Origin: Gemmatimonadaceae bacterium
GTDB taxonomy: Bacteria; Gemmatimonadota; Gemmatimonadetes; Gemmatimonadales; Gemmatimonadaceae
DNA: 64,000 nucleotides
NCBI GenBank assembly: GCA_019637355.1
Contig: JAHBVT010000001.1
Coordinates: forward strand, 806,001 to 870,000
Direction of reading: 5' to 3'
Shown here: in pieces, positions 29,965 through 38,733 of the stretch
How positions within the stretch are numbered: the first letter of the stretch is position 1
Layout: every line of letters begins with the position of its first letter
Notes under the pieces: generated by a model
Database searches by the model: none
Seen by the model: only the letters and a program-made list of their open reading frames with translations
What the model was told of the DNA's origin: nothing
Made by a program: the position numbers and the translations under genes

Positions 29965-30665
29965 TTGGCGCCCAGTTCGTTCTGCAGGCCGAGCAGCTTG
30001 TGGATGCCATCGCGCTCGATGAGCGTCTTGGCCAGCCAGATGGTCTCCTCAAAACCGTTGCGCCGAATGACGACGGCACAGGGGCCGTACACGCTGCTGC
30101 GGCCGACGCGGCGCGGCTCGTCCGAACACTGCGTGCGCAGGACCGTCGCCGGGCCCTTGCCGGCGGCGACCAGTGCGCGGGTCAATCCGCGGCCGGTCTG
30201 CGCCATAATCAACTCCCAACCGATGTGCGGCGGCATACCGCTCGCGCCTTCGGTGCTCTCGGGGAAGTACAGATAGGCGTATTCAGCCCGCGAGACGATG
30301 AGCGGCGTCATCGCGAGCGTGTCGCCGGCCACGAGCAGTTCCCAGTAGCGGCGGATCAGTGCGTCCGTGGTTGGCGCGCCGCCCGTGAGGCGCGCCGGCG
30401 CCGGCCCGCTGACGGTGGCCTGGAAGCGCCGGAGATTCTCTTCCGGCGAGAAGACGCTGTCGACGACGTAGCCGGGCGTCTTGCGCAAGGAATCCTGCGA
30501 CGCGATGAGCACGCCGTCGGAGCGCCACTCGACCATCTTCGGGTCGATGCCGCGCGGGATGGGTTGACGCACGATGCCGTCGGCGTCCGGGCGCTCGCCG
30601 CACGCGGCAGCCAGCAGGACGGGGACGGCGAGCAGGAGCAGGAGGGACAAACGAAGCGCAGGCAT
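29961..30665 (-). CDS. Predicted lipoprotein of unknown function
   Basis: 234 residues. MPALRLSLLLLLAVPVLLAAAC is a lipoprotein signal peptide with lipobox LAAAC. The rest is soluble, with a repeated small-domain look (ALIRRYWELLVAGDTLAMTPL) and two further cysteines (TQCSDEP and YGPCAVV) that could form a disulfide. No family is recognised. The stop overlaps the PstS-like start, so it is co-translated with it and probably acts in the same envelope process. The start at 30665 is chosen for the signal peptide. Confidence 0.75.
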   Translation of the reverse strand: MPALRLSLLLLLAVPVLLAAACGERPDADGIVRQPIPRGIDPKMVEWRSDGVLIASQDSLRKTPGYVVDSVFSPEENLRRFQATVSGPAPARLTGGAPTTDALIRRYWELLVAGDTLAMTPLIVSRAEYAYLYFPESTEGASGMPPHIGWELIMAQTGRGLTRALVAAGKGPATVLRTQCSDEPRRVGRSSVYGPCAVVIRRNGFEETIWLAKTLIERDGIHKLLGLQNELGAN

Positions 30666-30689
30666 CGGGCACTGGGGGAGGAAAGTGAA

Positions 30690-30728
30690 CCCGGGGGGCC
30701 GCCATCGCATCGATGGCGACCCCCCGGG
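30690..30728 (-). terminator. Strong intercistronic hairpin upstream of the lipoprotein-pstS-ppx genes
   Basis: An 18-bp stem with one mismatch: CCCGGGGGGCCGCCATCG at 30690-30707 against 30711-30728, loop CAT. It sits between the beta-helix gene and the lipoprotein gene, all on the minus strand. No U-tract, so mRNA stabilisation or partial attenuation is as likely as termination. Confidence 0.65.
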
Positions 30729-30745
30729 GAACCTACGAGAAGGAG

Positions 30746-32488
30746 CTAGTTTCGGAAGTACGTCGTCCAGCCGCTGTACCAGGGCGTGGCCACATCGGGC
30801 TGGACCGCGCCGCGGAAGGTCGTGCCGGCCAGCGTGCCGCCGAAGAAGTTGCTGACGCGATTCGGGATCAACCCGGGGAGCGTGGCTCCGGTGCCGCCGG
30901 TGCGCAGCGCCGAAACGGCGGCCGGGCGCCAGTCGAAGTTGAAGCCGTTGCTGATCGTGGTCGCCGCGGTCGGCAGGCTGACGAACAGCGTGTGCGCCGC
31001 ATCAGCCGACGTCTCCAGATTGCTGGTCGTGAAGCGGTCCGCCGTGCCGAAGCGGTTCGTCATCCCAGTGGTGTCGAAGGTGCGCGGGTTATCGATGAAC
31101 AGGGTGTTGACGATGTTCAGCGAGTCTTCCGTGATGCGGGTGCTGGTCTCCGGATCGAAGACCGAGAGTCCGGCCTCGGGCCAGCGGCCGACCACGCCGT
31201 TCATAAAGACGCCGCCGGTACCGCGGCGGACCAGCATCCCGACGCCACCGTCGCCGTTCGGACGCACCGGCAGCACGCCCGGGCCCGGGCCGATGATGGT
31301 GTAGTTGGCGAACACCGGCATCGAGTACGGCGTGGAGTTGAAGCCGGCCGCGCAGGTGCCTGCCGCCGAGCCGCAGCCGTCGATCTCGAAGCCGTTCTGC
31401 TCGCCGGAGAGCGCGCCCGGGTTGCCGGGGCGCGGCGAGACGCGGGGGCCGGTCTGCAGGGCGATGATGTACTGCACGCGGCCGCGGTAGCCCTCCGCGG
31501 CGTCGAAGTGGTCGTCACCCGACTCGTAGGACACCAGGTAGCGGCCGTCCACCGTGCCGCCGAACCACTCGAACATATCGTCGAGGCCACGGATGGCCTG
31601 GTTGTACTCGAAGCGCGTGGCGCTTCCGACGGCGTACATCGAGTAGGAGTTGAGTTCCACGTTCAGGATGGCCGCCGCACCCGCGAACTCGACGCGGGTG
31701 TAGACCATCGAGCCCGAGTTGTCGTTGTCGAGGTTCCCGCCGTTCCAGCTGACCGTGTCGGCCGGCGCCGGACCCTCGACCACGGTACGGCCGGTGCGGT
31801 TGGAGCGCGCGTTGCCGACGAGGATGACGCCGCCCCAGTCACCCGGGAAGCGGTTGCCGGCGGCCGCCGACGACGTGAAGATGATCGGATCGTCGGCCGT
31901 GCCCACGGCCTCGATGCGCGAGCCGCGCAGCACCATCAGCGCCGTCACCGGCGGCGCGGTGCCGGCGGTGATGTTGCCGCCGATGACGCGCGTGCCGGCC
32001 TCGATGGTCAGCGTCGCGCCATTGGCCACCGAGACGATCTTGGTCAGCTGGTAGACGTTGTCGTTGACCCAGGTGGTGTTCGTCGTGATGTCAGCCGTCA
32101 CCTGCACGATCGGGCGGTCCGGGGTCCGCACGCCGGACTCGGCCGCGTACGGGCCGTTCTCGCCCGTGCGCACCGCGCGCACGCGGTAGCGATAGTCCGT
32201 CTCGGCGTCGAGCGTCGCGTCGGTGTACGTCAGCGCGGTCGTGACGCTGACCTGCACGAAGGTGCCGCCGCTGGTGCCGGGGGCGCGCTCCACCTCGTAC
32301 GCGCCCGCGCCGTTCACGGCGGACCAGGTGATCTGCACGCTGGTCGGGCTCAGGGCCGTGACCGACACGCCGGTCGGGGCGACCAGGGCGACCGGTCCGG
32401 ACGGACCGTCGTCGCTGCAAGCAGCGAGCATCGCGATGCCGGCGACGGCGGAGAGCCGCAGCGCCCAGCGCGAGAGGGAGATGGACAT
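30746..32488 (-). CDS. Surface lipoprotein with fibronectin type III domain and beta-helix
   Basis: 580 residues. MSISLSRWALRLSAVAGIAMLAAC is a lipoprotein signal with lipobox LAAC at about 21-24. Residues about 35-125 form a fibronectin type III domain (APTGVSVTALSPTSVQITW ... YRVRAVR). The remainder is rich in short beta repeats with Asn/Gly turns (GATLTIEAGTRVIGG, ALMVLRGSRIEAVGTADDP, WGGVILVGNA), typical of right-handed parallel beta-helix proteins. It lies directly downstream of the TonB receptor, so it may be its surface-exposed partner. Ligand unknown. Confidence 0.75.
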   Translation of the reverse strand: MSISLSRWALRLSAVAGIAMLAACSDDGPSGPVALVAPTGVSVTALSPTSVQITWSAVNGAGAYEVERAPGTSGGTFVQVSVTTALTYTDATLDAETDYRYRVRAVRTGENGPYAAESGVRTPDRPIVQVTADITTNTTWVNDNVYQLTKIVSVANGATLTIEAGTRVIGGNITAGTAPPVTALMVLRGSRIEAVGTADDPIIFTSSAAAGNRFPGDWGGVILVGNARSNRTGRTVVEGPAPADTVSWNGGNLDNDNSGSMVYTRVEFAGAAAILNVELNSYSMYAVGSATRFEYNQAIRGLDDMFEWFGGTVDGRYLVSYESGDDHFDAAEGYRGRVQYIIALQTGPRVSPRPGNPGALSGEQNGFEIDGCGSAAGTCAAGFNSTPYSMPVFANYTIIGPGPGVLPVRPNGDGGVGMLVRRGTGGVFMNGVVGRWPEAGLSVFDPETSTRITEDSLNIVNTLFIDNPRTFDTTGMTNRFGTADRFTTSNLETSADAAHTLFVSLPTAATTISNGFNFDWRPAAVSALRTGGTGATLPGLIPNRVSNFFGGTLAGTTFRGAVQPDVATPWYSGWTTYFRN

Positions 32489-32518
32489 AGGGAGGGTCTC
32501 GGTTGGGATGAATGCCAC

Positions 32519-32548
32519 GAGGGGACGGCCCGCTCGGACCGTCCCCTC
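32519..32548 (-). terminator. Hairpin between TonB receptor and beta-helix genes
   Basis: GAGGGGACGG at 32519-32528 pairs with CCGTCCCCTC at 32539-32548. As with the hairpin at 30690 there is no U-tract. It may attenuate or stabilise processed ends within the operon. It lies in the 5' leader of the beta-helix gene, although the receptor gene ends further downstream at 32613 in window coordinates. Confidence 0.45.
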
Positions 32549-32612
32549 AATGAACCGGAGTTGCGTAATCGCTTGGCGACCCTTCCGTCACGGTCGCGTC
32601 AAGACGCCTCGC

Positions 32613-35360
32613 TCAGCGCCAGGACACACCCATCGCGAACTGCCGCCCGGAGCGGAACGACTCGCGCGTCACCGGACCCTGCGTCAGGCGATACGGCGCG
32701 TCGAGCAGGTTGCGGGCGTCGAGCTTCCACGCCCAGCGCTCGCCCATCGGCAGGCGCAGCGAGAAGTCCACCATATGCCGCGGCTGCTCGATCACGTCCG
32801 GGAACGGCACCGTGCCGGCGGCGAAGATGCGCGGGCCGACGGCCGAGTAGAGCAGCGTGGCCGAGCTCCCGGCGGCCTTGCCCGTGCGCGAGAGGCCAAG
32901 GTTCGCCACCCACGGCGCCTGCCCCATCATCGCACGATTGGCATTCGTGTTCGACGAGGCCCCGTCGCCGACCTCGATCGTCGACTGCATCAGGGTCACG
33001 TTGGAGAACACGGCGTACGGCTCCAGCGCCCGCACGAACGCCCCGAGGCCCTTCCGGTACTCCAACTCCACGCCGAGGTTCGTAGCCGAGGCGGCATTGA
33101 AGAACGACACGAAGGGCTGGCCCCCCGTGGCCAGGTCGATCCGCTCGATCGGCCGGTCGAAGCGCTTGGCGAAGACGCCGATGCTGAACAGCTCGCCGCT
33201 GGCGAGGAAGGACTCGAACTTGAGGTCGTAGTTCTGGATCAGCGTCCGGACGAGGTCGGCGTTGCCGCGGGTGATCTGGCCACCGACCATCTCGAGGTAC
33301 TGCACCGGGGAGAGCTCGCGGTACTCGGGACGGGCCAGCGTCTGCGAGGCCGAGGCGCGCAACTGCGAGCGCGAGCCGACCTGCAGGTTGAGTACCAACG
33401 CCGGCAGCACGTCCACGTTCTGCAGGCGAGACACGAAGCGCGAGGAGTTCGAGAGTGCCGTGCTGACGCTGATGTCCGCATCCTCGACCCGGGCGCCGGC
33501 GATCACGCGCAGGCGGTAGCCGATCGGGATCTCCGTCATCAGGTACGCCGCGCCGAGGCGCTCGCTGGCGTCGTAGATGCCGTCCTCGGCCACGTTGATG
33601 ATGTTGAAGACGTCGTCGCTGCCTGACGTGAAGCGCCCGTCGAAGAGCTCCTCCGCCGGCCGGTTACGATCCGACACCGGCACCGCCGTCGAGACGATCG
33701 AGAACTGGCGGTTGAACGCCGAGCGGTTCGTCGTGCGGTACGCCGCGCCGACCTTCACCAGCGGTGCATCCGAGCCGTCACCGAACTGGTAGCGGTAGTT
33801 CACCGCCCCGAAGAGGTTGTTCTCCGTGAGGTCGCCGAAGGTGCGGCGCGCCACGTCGGGGTTGCCGTCACTCCAGGCAAAGTCGCCCGTGCCGCCGAAC
33901 TGCACGTACACGAGGTCCGAGCGGTCCGGCTCCTTGCGCGACACGCCGGCCGTCGAGGCCGTCCAGTCCAACTGCTGGCGGCCGGTGAGCGAGTGCTCGC
34001 CCTTGAGCTGCGAGGAGTAAATCGAGCGCTCCACGAAGCGCAGCGTCATCCGCTCCACCTCGGCGAGGCCGAAGCTGTAGGCCGGGCCGTTGCTGCGCCG
34101 CGCATCGTTGTCGGAGCTGCGCGTGTAGGTGTTGTTCCACGACAGCAGCGTGCGCGGCGTGACCAGCGAGCTAAAGTTCATCAGGCCGCCCCAGGTCGTG
34201 CTCTGGGACGTGCCCTCGCCACGCCAGGACTCCAGGACTTCCGGGCGGCCGTCGCGCTGGATCGGGTTCGCCTGGTAGTCGTCGCGACGGATGTCCTGCG
34301 ATGCCGAGTACGTGAAGGAGCCGAGGTAGCCGACCTGCACGCCGCCGACCGGGTCCTGCCCGCCCACCGACGCGGCGAAGGATCCCGCCGGCAAGCCCGT
34401 CATCTGCGTCGGCGTCCACGCGTTGCGGAGCTGGTTGATGGCGCCGTTGATCTGCTCGCGGCTCGTCAGCTGGCCGACGGCGCCGGCCGAGGCCAGCCCG
34501 GTCGGCAGGTTGCGAGCCGAGCCGCCGTAGCCGAGCCACTCCGACCCGACCCGCGGTGCCCCGACGACGTCCTGTCCGGTGACGGCGTCGTTGAAGCCCA
34601 CCGACGACGAGAACGTGAACTGCCGACGCGCCGGATACTCGCGCGTGCGGATGTCCACGGACGCGCCGGAAAAGTCACCCGACAGGTCGGGCGTAAAGGT
34701 CTTGGAGACGTTCACCGACTGCAGCAGGTTCGACGGAAACAGGTCGAGCGGCACGAAGCGCTTCTCCGGTTCCGGGCTCGGCAGGCGCGCACCGTTCAGG
34801 TTGGTCACGGTGTAGCGCTCGCCGAGGCCGCGCACGAACACGCTCTTGCCGTCCTGCACGGTCACGCCCGAGACGCGCTGGATGGCCTTGGCGGCGTCGC
34901 CGTCCGGGCTGCGCGCGATCTGCTCCTGCGTCGTGGAACTCACGATGCCGGTCGCGTTGCGCTGTTGGTCCAGCGCCTCGTTCACCGAGCCGCGCTCGGC
35001 GGCGGCGGTCACGACCTGCGCTGCCAGCTCCAGCGAGGCCTGCGCGAGCGTCACGTCCTGCTCGAGCGCCCTGCCGGCCTCGAGGAACAGCCCCGTGATG
35101 GTCTTTGGCGCGTAGCCGATGCGGCGCACCGTGATCGTCACGGTACCGGCGGGAACGCCGACGATCGTGAAGCGGCCGTCGACGCCCGACTGGGTGCCGA
35201 TGGTGGTGCCCACCACCTGGATGCCGGCGGCGGCGAGGCCTGCCCCCGTCTGTGCGTCGAGGATTCGCCCGACGATGCGTCCGGTGGCTGCCTGTTGGGC
35301 ACGCGCGGCGCCCAGCGGCAGGGAGAGAATCAAGAGTGCTGCAGTCAGTACACGGCGCAT
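32613..35360 (-). CDS. TonB-dependent outer-membrane receptor with carboxypeptidase-like N-domain
   Basis: 915 residues. MRRVLTAALLILSLPLGAARA is the signal peptide. Residues 25-105 form a carboxypeptidase-regulatory-like beta domain (GRIVGRILDAQTGAGLAAAG, GRFTIVGVPAGTVTITVRR). The plug follows (DGDAAKAIQRVSGVTVQDGK, VFVRGLGERYTVTNLNGARL), then a 22-strand-type barrel. The protein imports a ligand using TonB energy; the ligand is not known. Context (phoBR upstream; PstS-like protein and Ppx downstream; TGTAACG repeats in its leader) suggests a phosphorus compound. The first gene of a minus-strand series of five. Confidence 0.88.
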   Translation of the reverse strand: MRRVLTAALLILSLPLGAARAQQAATGRIVGRILDAQTGAGLAAAGIQVVGTTIGTQSGVDGRFTIVGVPAGTVTITVRRIGYAPKTITGLFLEAGRALEQDVTLAQASLELAAQVVTAAAERGSVNEALDQQRNATGIVSSTTQEQIARSPDGDAAKAIQRVSGVTVQDGKSVFVRGLGERYTVTNLNGARLPSPEPEKRFVPLDLFPSNLLQSVNVSKTFTPDLSGDFSGASVDIRTREYPARRQFTFSSSVGFNDAVTGQDVVGAPRVGSEWLGYGGSARNLPTGLASAGAVGQLTSREQINGAINQLRNAWTPTQMTGLPAGSFAASVGGQDPVGGVQVGYLGSFTYSASQDIRRDDYQANPIQRDGRPEVLESWRGEGTSQSTTWGGLMNFSSLVTPRTLLSWNNTYTRSSDNDARRSNGPAYSFGLAEVERMTLRFVERSIYSSQLKGEHSLTGRQQLDWTASTAGVSRKEPDRSDLVYVQFGGTGDFAWSDGNPDVARRTFGDLTENNLFGAVNYRYQFGDGSDAPLVKVGAAYRTTNRSAFNRQFSIVSTAVPVSDRNRPAEELFDGRFTSGSDDVFNIINVAEDGIYDASERLGAAYLMTEIPIGYRLRVIAGARVEDADISVSTALSNSSRFVSRLQNVDVLPALVLNLQVGSRSQLRASASQTLARPEYRELSPVQYLEMVGGQITRGNADLVRTLIQNYDLKFESFLASGELFSIGVFAKRFDRPIERIDLATGGQPFVSFFNAASATNLGVELEYRKGLGAFVRALEPYAVFSNVTLMQSTIEVGDGASSNTNANRAMMGQAPWVANLGLSRTGKAAGSSATLLYSAVGPRIFAAGTVPFPDVIEQPRHMVDFSLRLPMGERWAWKLDARNLLDAPYRLTQGPVTRESFRSGRQFAMGVSWR

Positions 35361-35462
35361 TGGCGTCTCGTGAGGAAGTCCGAAGGATTGGTGGCTCGGT
35401 CCGCTCTACTGGGCCGAACGCTTCAAAACTCCCAATCCCCCGTACCGGGGCCCCCACGGAAC

Positions 35463-35490
35463 TGCAACGAACGTGTAACGGGCCGTTACA
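35463..35490 (-). promoter_or_regulatory. Candidate Pho box upstream of the TonB receptor operon
   Basis: Plus-strand TGCAACG at 35463-35469 and TGTAACG at 35474-35480 form an 11-bp direct repeat. TGTAACG-GGC-CGTTACA (35474-35490) is also a perfect inverted repeat. It is about 105 bp upstream of the receptor start, just after the phoR stop. No clear -10 is seen. Confidence 0.5.
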
Positions 35491-35504
35491 ATCGACCTCG
35501 GCAG

Positions 35505-37220
35505 TCAGCCTGGCGCGTGCGGGAACAGCGCCGTAATCGACGAGCCCCGGGCCACTTCTGAGCTGGCCTTCACCCGTCCGCCGTGCGCCTCGACCAAGTG
35601 CTTCACGATGGCCAGTCCCAGGCCCGTCCCACCCTCTTCGCGCGCGCGACCGGGGTCCACGCGGTAGAAGCGCTCGAAGATGCGCGGCAGGTGCTCGAGC
35701 GGGATCCCCACGCCGGTGTCGCGCACCCCCAGCACCACGCCGCGCTCGTGCGGCTCCGTGAACAGCACGACGCTGCCGCTCGCCGTGTGCCGCACCGCGT
35801 TGTCCACGAGGTTGCCGAGGATCTGCCGCAACGCCGTGGGGTCGGCGTAGACGCTGGAGGCCTCGGCTGCCACCTCGGCCCTCAGCTCCAGGCCCTTGGC
35901 CGTGGCGGCATCACGGGCCGCGCTGAACACGTCCTGCGCCATCGCAGTCACGTCCACGCGCTGGGGGTTCGGCACCCAGCCCCCGGACTCGATGCGCGAG
36001 AGGTCCAGCAGGTCGTCCACGATGCGCTGCATTCGCCGCGTATTCCCCAGGATGCGCTCTGCGAAACCCTTGCGCATCTCGGCAGGCAAGTCGTCCTCAC
36101 CCACCAGGGTCTCGGCGAAGCCGCCGACGATCGTCAGCGGCGTGCGCAGTTCGTGCGACACATTGGCCACGAAGTCGCGGCGCACCGCTTCCAGGCGCCG
36201 CACGCGGGTGAGGTCGAAGAGCGCCAGCACCGCGCCGCCGCCGGTGAGTGGGCGCGCGGTGATGTTCAGCGTGCGCCCGGCGATGACGATTTCCACGCCC
36301 TCGGTGGTCTCGCCGGCGAAGGCATCCTGCAACGCGTCGCGCAGCGCGACGTCGCGCGGCAGCTCGTCGGTGGGGAAGGGAATCGGCGCCCGTGTCCCGA
36401 GCAGCCGGCGCGCCGTCTCGTTGATGCGCACGATCATCCGGCCGTGGTCCACCGCGATGACGCCCTCGTTGAGCGACTCGGTGAGCTGGACCAGCAAGGT
36501 CTCGTCGGCCTCGAGGGCGCGCAGGCGCGCCGAGAGCTGCTCGGCGAGTTCCTTGAGCGTGGCGGCGAGCTCGCCGACCTCGCCCGGGGCCTTGAGCGTC
36601 GGGCGTCGCGCGAGGTCGCCGTCGGCCAGCGCCTGCGCCACGTCGCGCAACTCCTCCACCGGGCGCGACACCGAGCGCGAGAACAGGAAGGCGATGCCCA
36701 ACGCGGCCGCCAGCGCGAGCAGCGAGGCCCCGATCACGTCGCGCCGCGCGTCGCTGGTGACGGCGTCGATGCTGGCGGTGGGCAGCGACACCCGCGCCAC
36801 GCCGAGCGGCGGTACGTGCACCGCGACGTAGAGTTCCTGCTCACCGGTCGACGGCGACGCACGCCGCGCGCTTCCGCGCCCGTCCCGGACCGCGGCCGCG
36901 ACTTCGGGGCGCGACGCGTGGTTCTGCAGTCCCCGCAGGGCGTCGTCGTTGAACTCGGAGTCGCCGACGACCACGCCAGCCGTGTCCACGAGCGTGACGC
37001 GCCGCCCCAAGGCGCTGCCCGTGGCGTCGGCGATCGAGTCCGGCGCGCCGGCATCCCGCAGCCACAGCACGCCGGCAAGCCGCGCCTCGCGTTCGAGGAA
37101 CGTCGTCGCGTCCTCTTCGAGGCGCGCGGTGAGCTGCCGGTCGACGATGGTGATGATCAGCGCCGCCAGGAACCCGACGACGATGAGCGCGCCGAGCAGG
37201 AGGCGCTGGGTGAGCCTCAC
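35505..37220 (-). CDS. phoR: Phosphate-regulon sensor histidine kinase PhoR
   Basis: 571 residues. Two membrane helices (about 4-25 and 160-182) enclose a periplasmic domain of about 130 residues, which is longer than in E. coli PhoR. HAMP, PAS (LTESLNEGVIAVDHGRMIVR), HisKA (FVANVSHELRTPLTIVGG) and HATPase (NLVDNAVRHT, DTGVGIPLEHLPRIFERFYR) domains follow. GTG start overlaps the phoB stop by four bases (GTGA), a cognate pair. The phosphate-specific call rests on the phoB pairing and the surrounding phosphate genes. Confidence 0.88.
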   Translation of the reverse strand: MRLTQRLLLGALIVVGFLAALIITIVDRQLTARLEEDATTFLEREARLAGVLWLRDAGAPDSIADATGSALGRRVTLVDTAGVVVGDSEFNDDALRGLQNHASRPEVAAAVRDGRGSARRASPSTGEQELYVAVHVPPLGVARVSLPTASIDAVTSDARRDVIGASLLALAAALGIAFLFSRSVSRPVEELRDVAQALADGDLARRPTLKAPGEVGELAATLKELAEQLSARLRALEADETLLVQLTESLNEGVIAVDHGRMIVRINETARRLLGTRAPIPFPTDELPRDVALRDALQDAFAGETTEGVEIVIAGRTLNITARPLTGGGAVLALFDLTRVRRLEAVRRDFVANVSHELRTPLTIVGGFAETLVGEDDLPAEMRKGFAERILGNTRRMQRIVDDLLDLSRIESGGWVPNPQRVDVTAMAQDVFSAARDAATAKGLELRAEVAAEASSVYADPTALRQILGNLVDNAVRHTASGSVVLFTEPHERGVVLGVRDTGVGIPLEHLPRIFERFYRVDPGRAREEGGTGLGLAIVKHLVEAHGGRVKASSEVARGSSITALFPHAPG

Positions 37221-37927
37221 CCGTCCTTGCCGGACTTGAGGGTGTAGCCGAAGCCGCGCTTCGTCTCGATCAGGTCCCCCGCCGGGTGCAGCTTGGTGCG
37301 CAGGCGCTGGATGTGCATATCCACCGTGCGCGTCTGGATGTCCGGCGCGGCATCCCACACGGTCTCCAGCAGGTGCGAGCGCGACTGCACGCGGCCGCGC
37401 CGCTCCGCCAGCGTGAGCAGCAGCTTGTACTCGGTGGGTGTGAGCTCCACCTCGTGGTCGTTCACGCTCACGCGATGTGCCGAGCGGTCGATGCGGATGG
37501 GGCCAATCTGCAGCAGGTCCGCCGACTCGCCGCCGCCGGCCACGCGGCGCAGGATCGCCCCCACGCGCAGCACCAGCTCCTGCGGCGAGAACGGCTTGGT
37601 CAGGTAGTCGTCGGCGCCGAGCTCCAAGCCGCGGATGCGGTCCGGCTCGTCCTTGCGCGCGGTGAGCATCAGGACGGCGGTCTTCGCCGTGGCCGGATCC
37701 TCGCGCAGCTTGGCCAGCACGTCGAAGCCCGACATCCCCGGCAGCATCAGGTCGAGGACGATGAGGGCGGGCCGCTCCCGCTTGGCGACCTCGACCGCCT
37801 CCGGCCCGGTGGCCGCCTGCGAGACCTTGTACTTGGCCTTCATCAGGTGGTAGCCGACGAGCGCGACGATATCTGGCTCGTCATCCACGACGAGGATGCG
37901 CTCGCCACCGGCCGGTGCGGGCTTCAT
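37217..37927 (-). CDS. phoB: Phosphate-regulon response regulator PhoB
   Basis: 236 residues, OmpR/PhoB family. The receiver has DDEPD acidic pocket, phospho-acceptor Asp59 (IVLDLMLPG) and Lys111 (LTKPF). A winged-helix DNA-binding domain covers about 140-230 (VELTPTEYKLLLTLAERRG, VDMHIQRLRTKL, TKRGFGYTL). ATG 37927 shares one base with the udk stop (TGATG); GTG at 37930 is the alternative. When phosphorylated by PhoR it should bind Pho boxes such as those proposed at 20960. Confidence 0.88.
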   Translation of the reverse strand: MKPAPAGGERILVVDDEPDIVALVGYHLMKAKYKVSQAATGPEAVEVAKRERPALIVLDLMLPGMSGFDVLAKLREDPATAKTAVLMLTARKDEPDRIRGLELGADDYLTKPFSPQELVLRVGAILRRVAGGGESADLLQIGPIRIDRSAHRVSVNDHEVELTPTEYKLLLTLAERRGRVQSRSHLLETVWDAAPDIQTRTVDMHIQRLRTKLHPAGDLIETKRGFGYTLKSGKDG

Positions 37928-38553
37928 CACGCGCGCACCTCGCCGAGGCGTCGCGAGATGGCCGCGAGCAGCAGGTCGATGGCGACGATGTTCTCGCCGC
38001 CGCGCGGGATGATGAGGTCGGCGTAGCGCTTGCTCGGCTCGACGAACTGCAGGTGCATCGGTTGCACGGAGGTCAGGTATTGGTCCAGGATCTCTTCGAG
38101 CGGTCGCCCGCGGCGCGCCATATCGCGCCGGATGCGGCGGATCAGCCGGATGTCGGCGTCGGTGTCCACGAAGACCTTGATGTCCAGCCGCGAGCGGATG
38201 CGCTCGTCCACCAGGAGCAGGATGCCGTCGATGACGATGACGTCCGCCGGCTCGATGCGCTCGGGTGTCGGGCCTCGCCGGTGCCGCACGAAGTCGTACA
38301 CCGGCTTCTCGATGGCCTCGCCGGCGGCCAAGCGCCCCAGCTGCTCGGCGAGCAGGTCCAGGTCGAAGGCGTCGGGGTGGTCCCAGTTGAGCAGGCGGAG
38401 CTCGTCGTGCGTGAGGGCGTGATGGTCGCGGTAGTACGCGTCCATATCGAGGAACGCCACCTTGGACCCGTCGAGGGCCTCGGCGACGCGCTGAGCGACG
38501 GTCGTCTTTCCCGACCCGGAGCCGCCGGCGACGCCAATGATCAACGGGCGCAT
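37927..38553 (-). CDS. udk: Uridine kinase
   Basis: 208 residues. It phosphorylates uridine and cytidine in pyrimidine salvage. P-loop GGSGSGKTT at 10-18; AFLDMDAYYRDH, LNWDHPDAFDLDLL and IDGILLLVDERIR are family blocks. It precedes phoB with a one-base overlap and is divergent from the nucleotidase gene, whose product would supply nucleosides. Confidence 0.95.
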   Translation of the reverse strand: MRPLIIGVAGGSGSGKTTVAQRVAEALDGSKVAFLDMDAYYRDHHALTHDELRLLNWDHPDAFDLDLLAEQLGRLAAGEAIEKPVYDFVRHRRGPTPERIEPADVIVIDGILLLVDERIRSRLDIKVFVDTDADIRLIRRIRRDMARRGRPLEEILDQYLTSVQPMHLQFVEPSKRYADLIIPRGGENIVAIDLLLAAISRRLGEVRA

Positions 38554-38623
38554 AGCCTGCTGTGACCGGGTTGTTTCACGCGGGAAATCTGCCGAAAGCC
38601 GGAATCGGCGAGAAGCGTGGCGG

Positions 38624-38641
38624 CTGTCACGGTCCTGTATC
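38624..38641 (+). promoter_or_regulatory. Possible PhoB box upstream of the CpdB/UshA-type gene
   Basis: CTGTCAC-GGTC-CTGTATC, two 7-mers with a 4-base spacer (11-bp period), resembles the E. coli PhoB consensus more than the TGTNACA sites do. A -10-like TATCTT lies far downstream at 38722, only seven bases before the ATG. Weak evidence. Confidence 0.35.
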
Positions 38642-38733
38642 GGGGCTCGGGGATGCCTGAAAGCTCCCTGCGGGGCGGTGACGCGTCAACTACACGCCTG
38701 CTGTCAGTGGGGGTCGGGGGCTATCTTCATAGG

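Noticed and set aside
30713-33085. 790-codon plus-strand open frame across the beta-helix gene
   Set aside because: Low-complexity Arg/Ala/His translation, antisense to two genes with clear signal peptides and domains.
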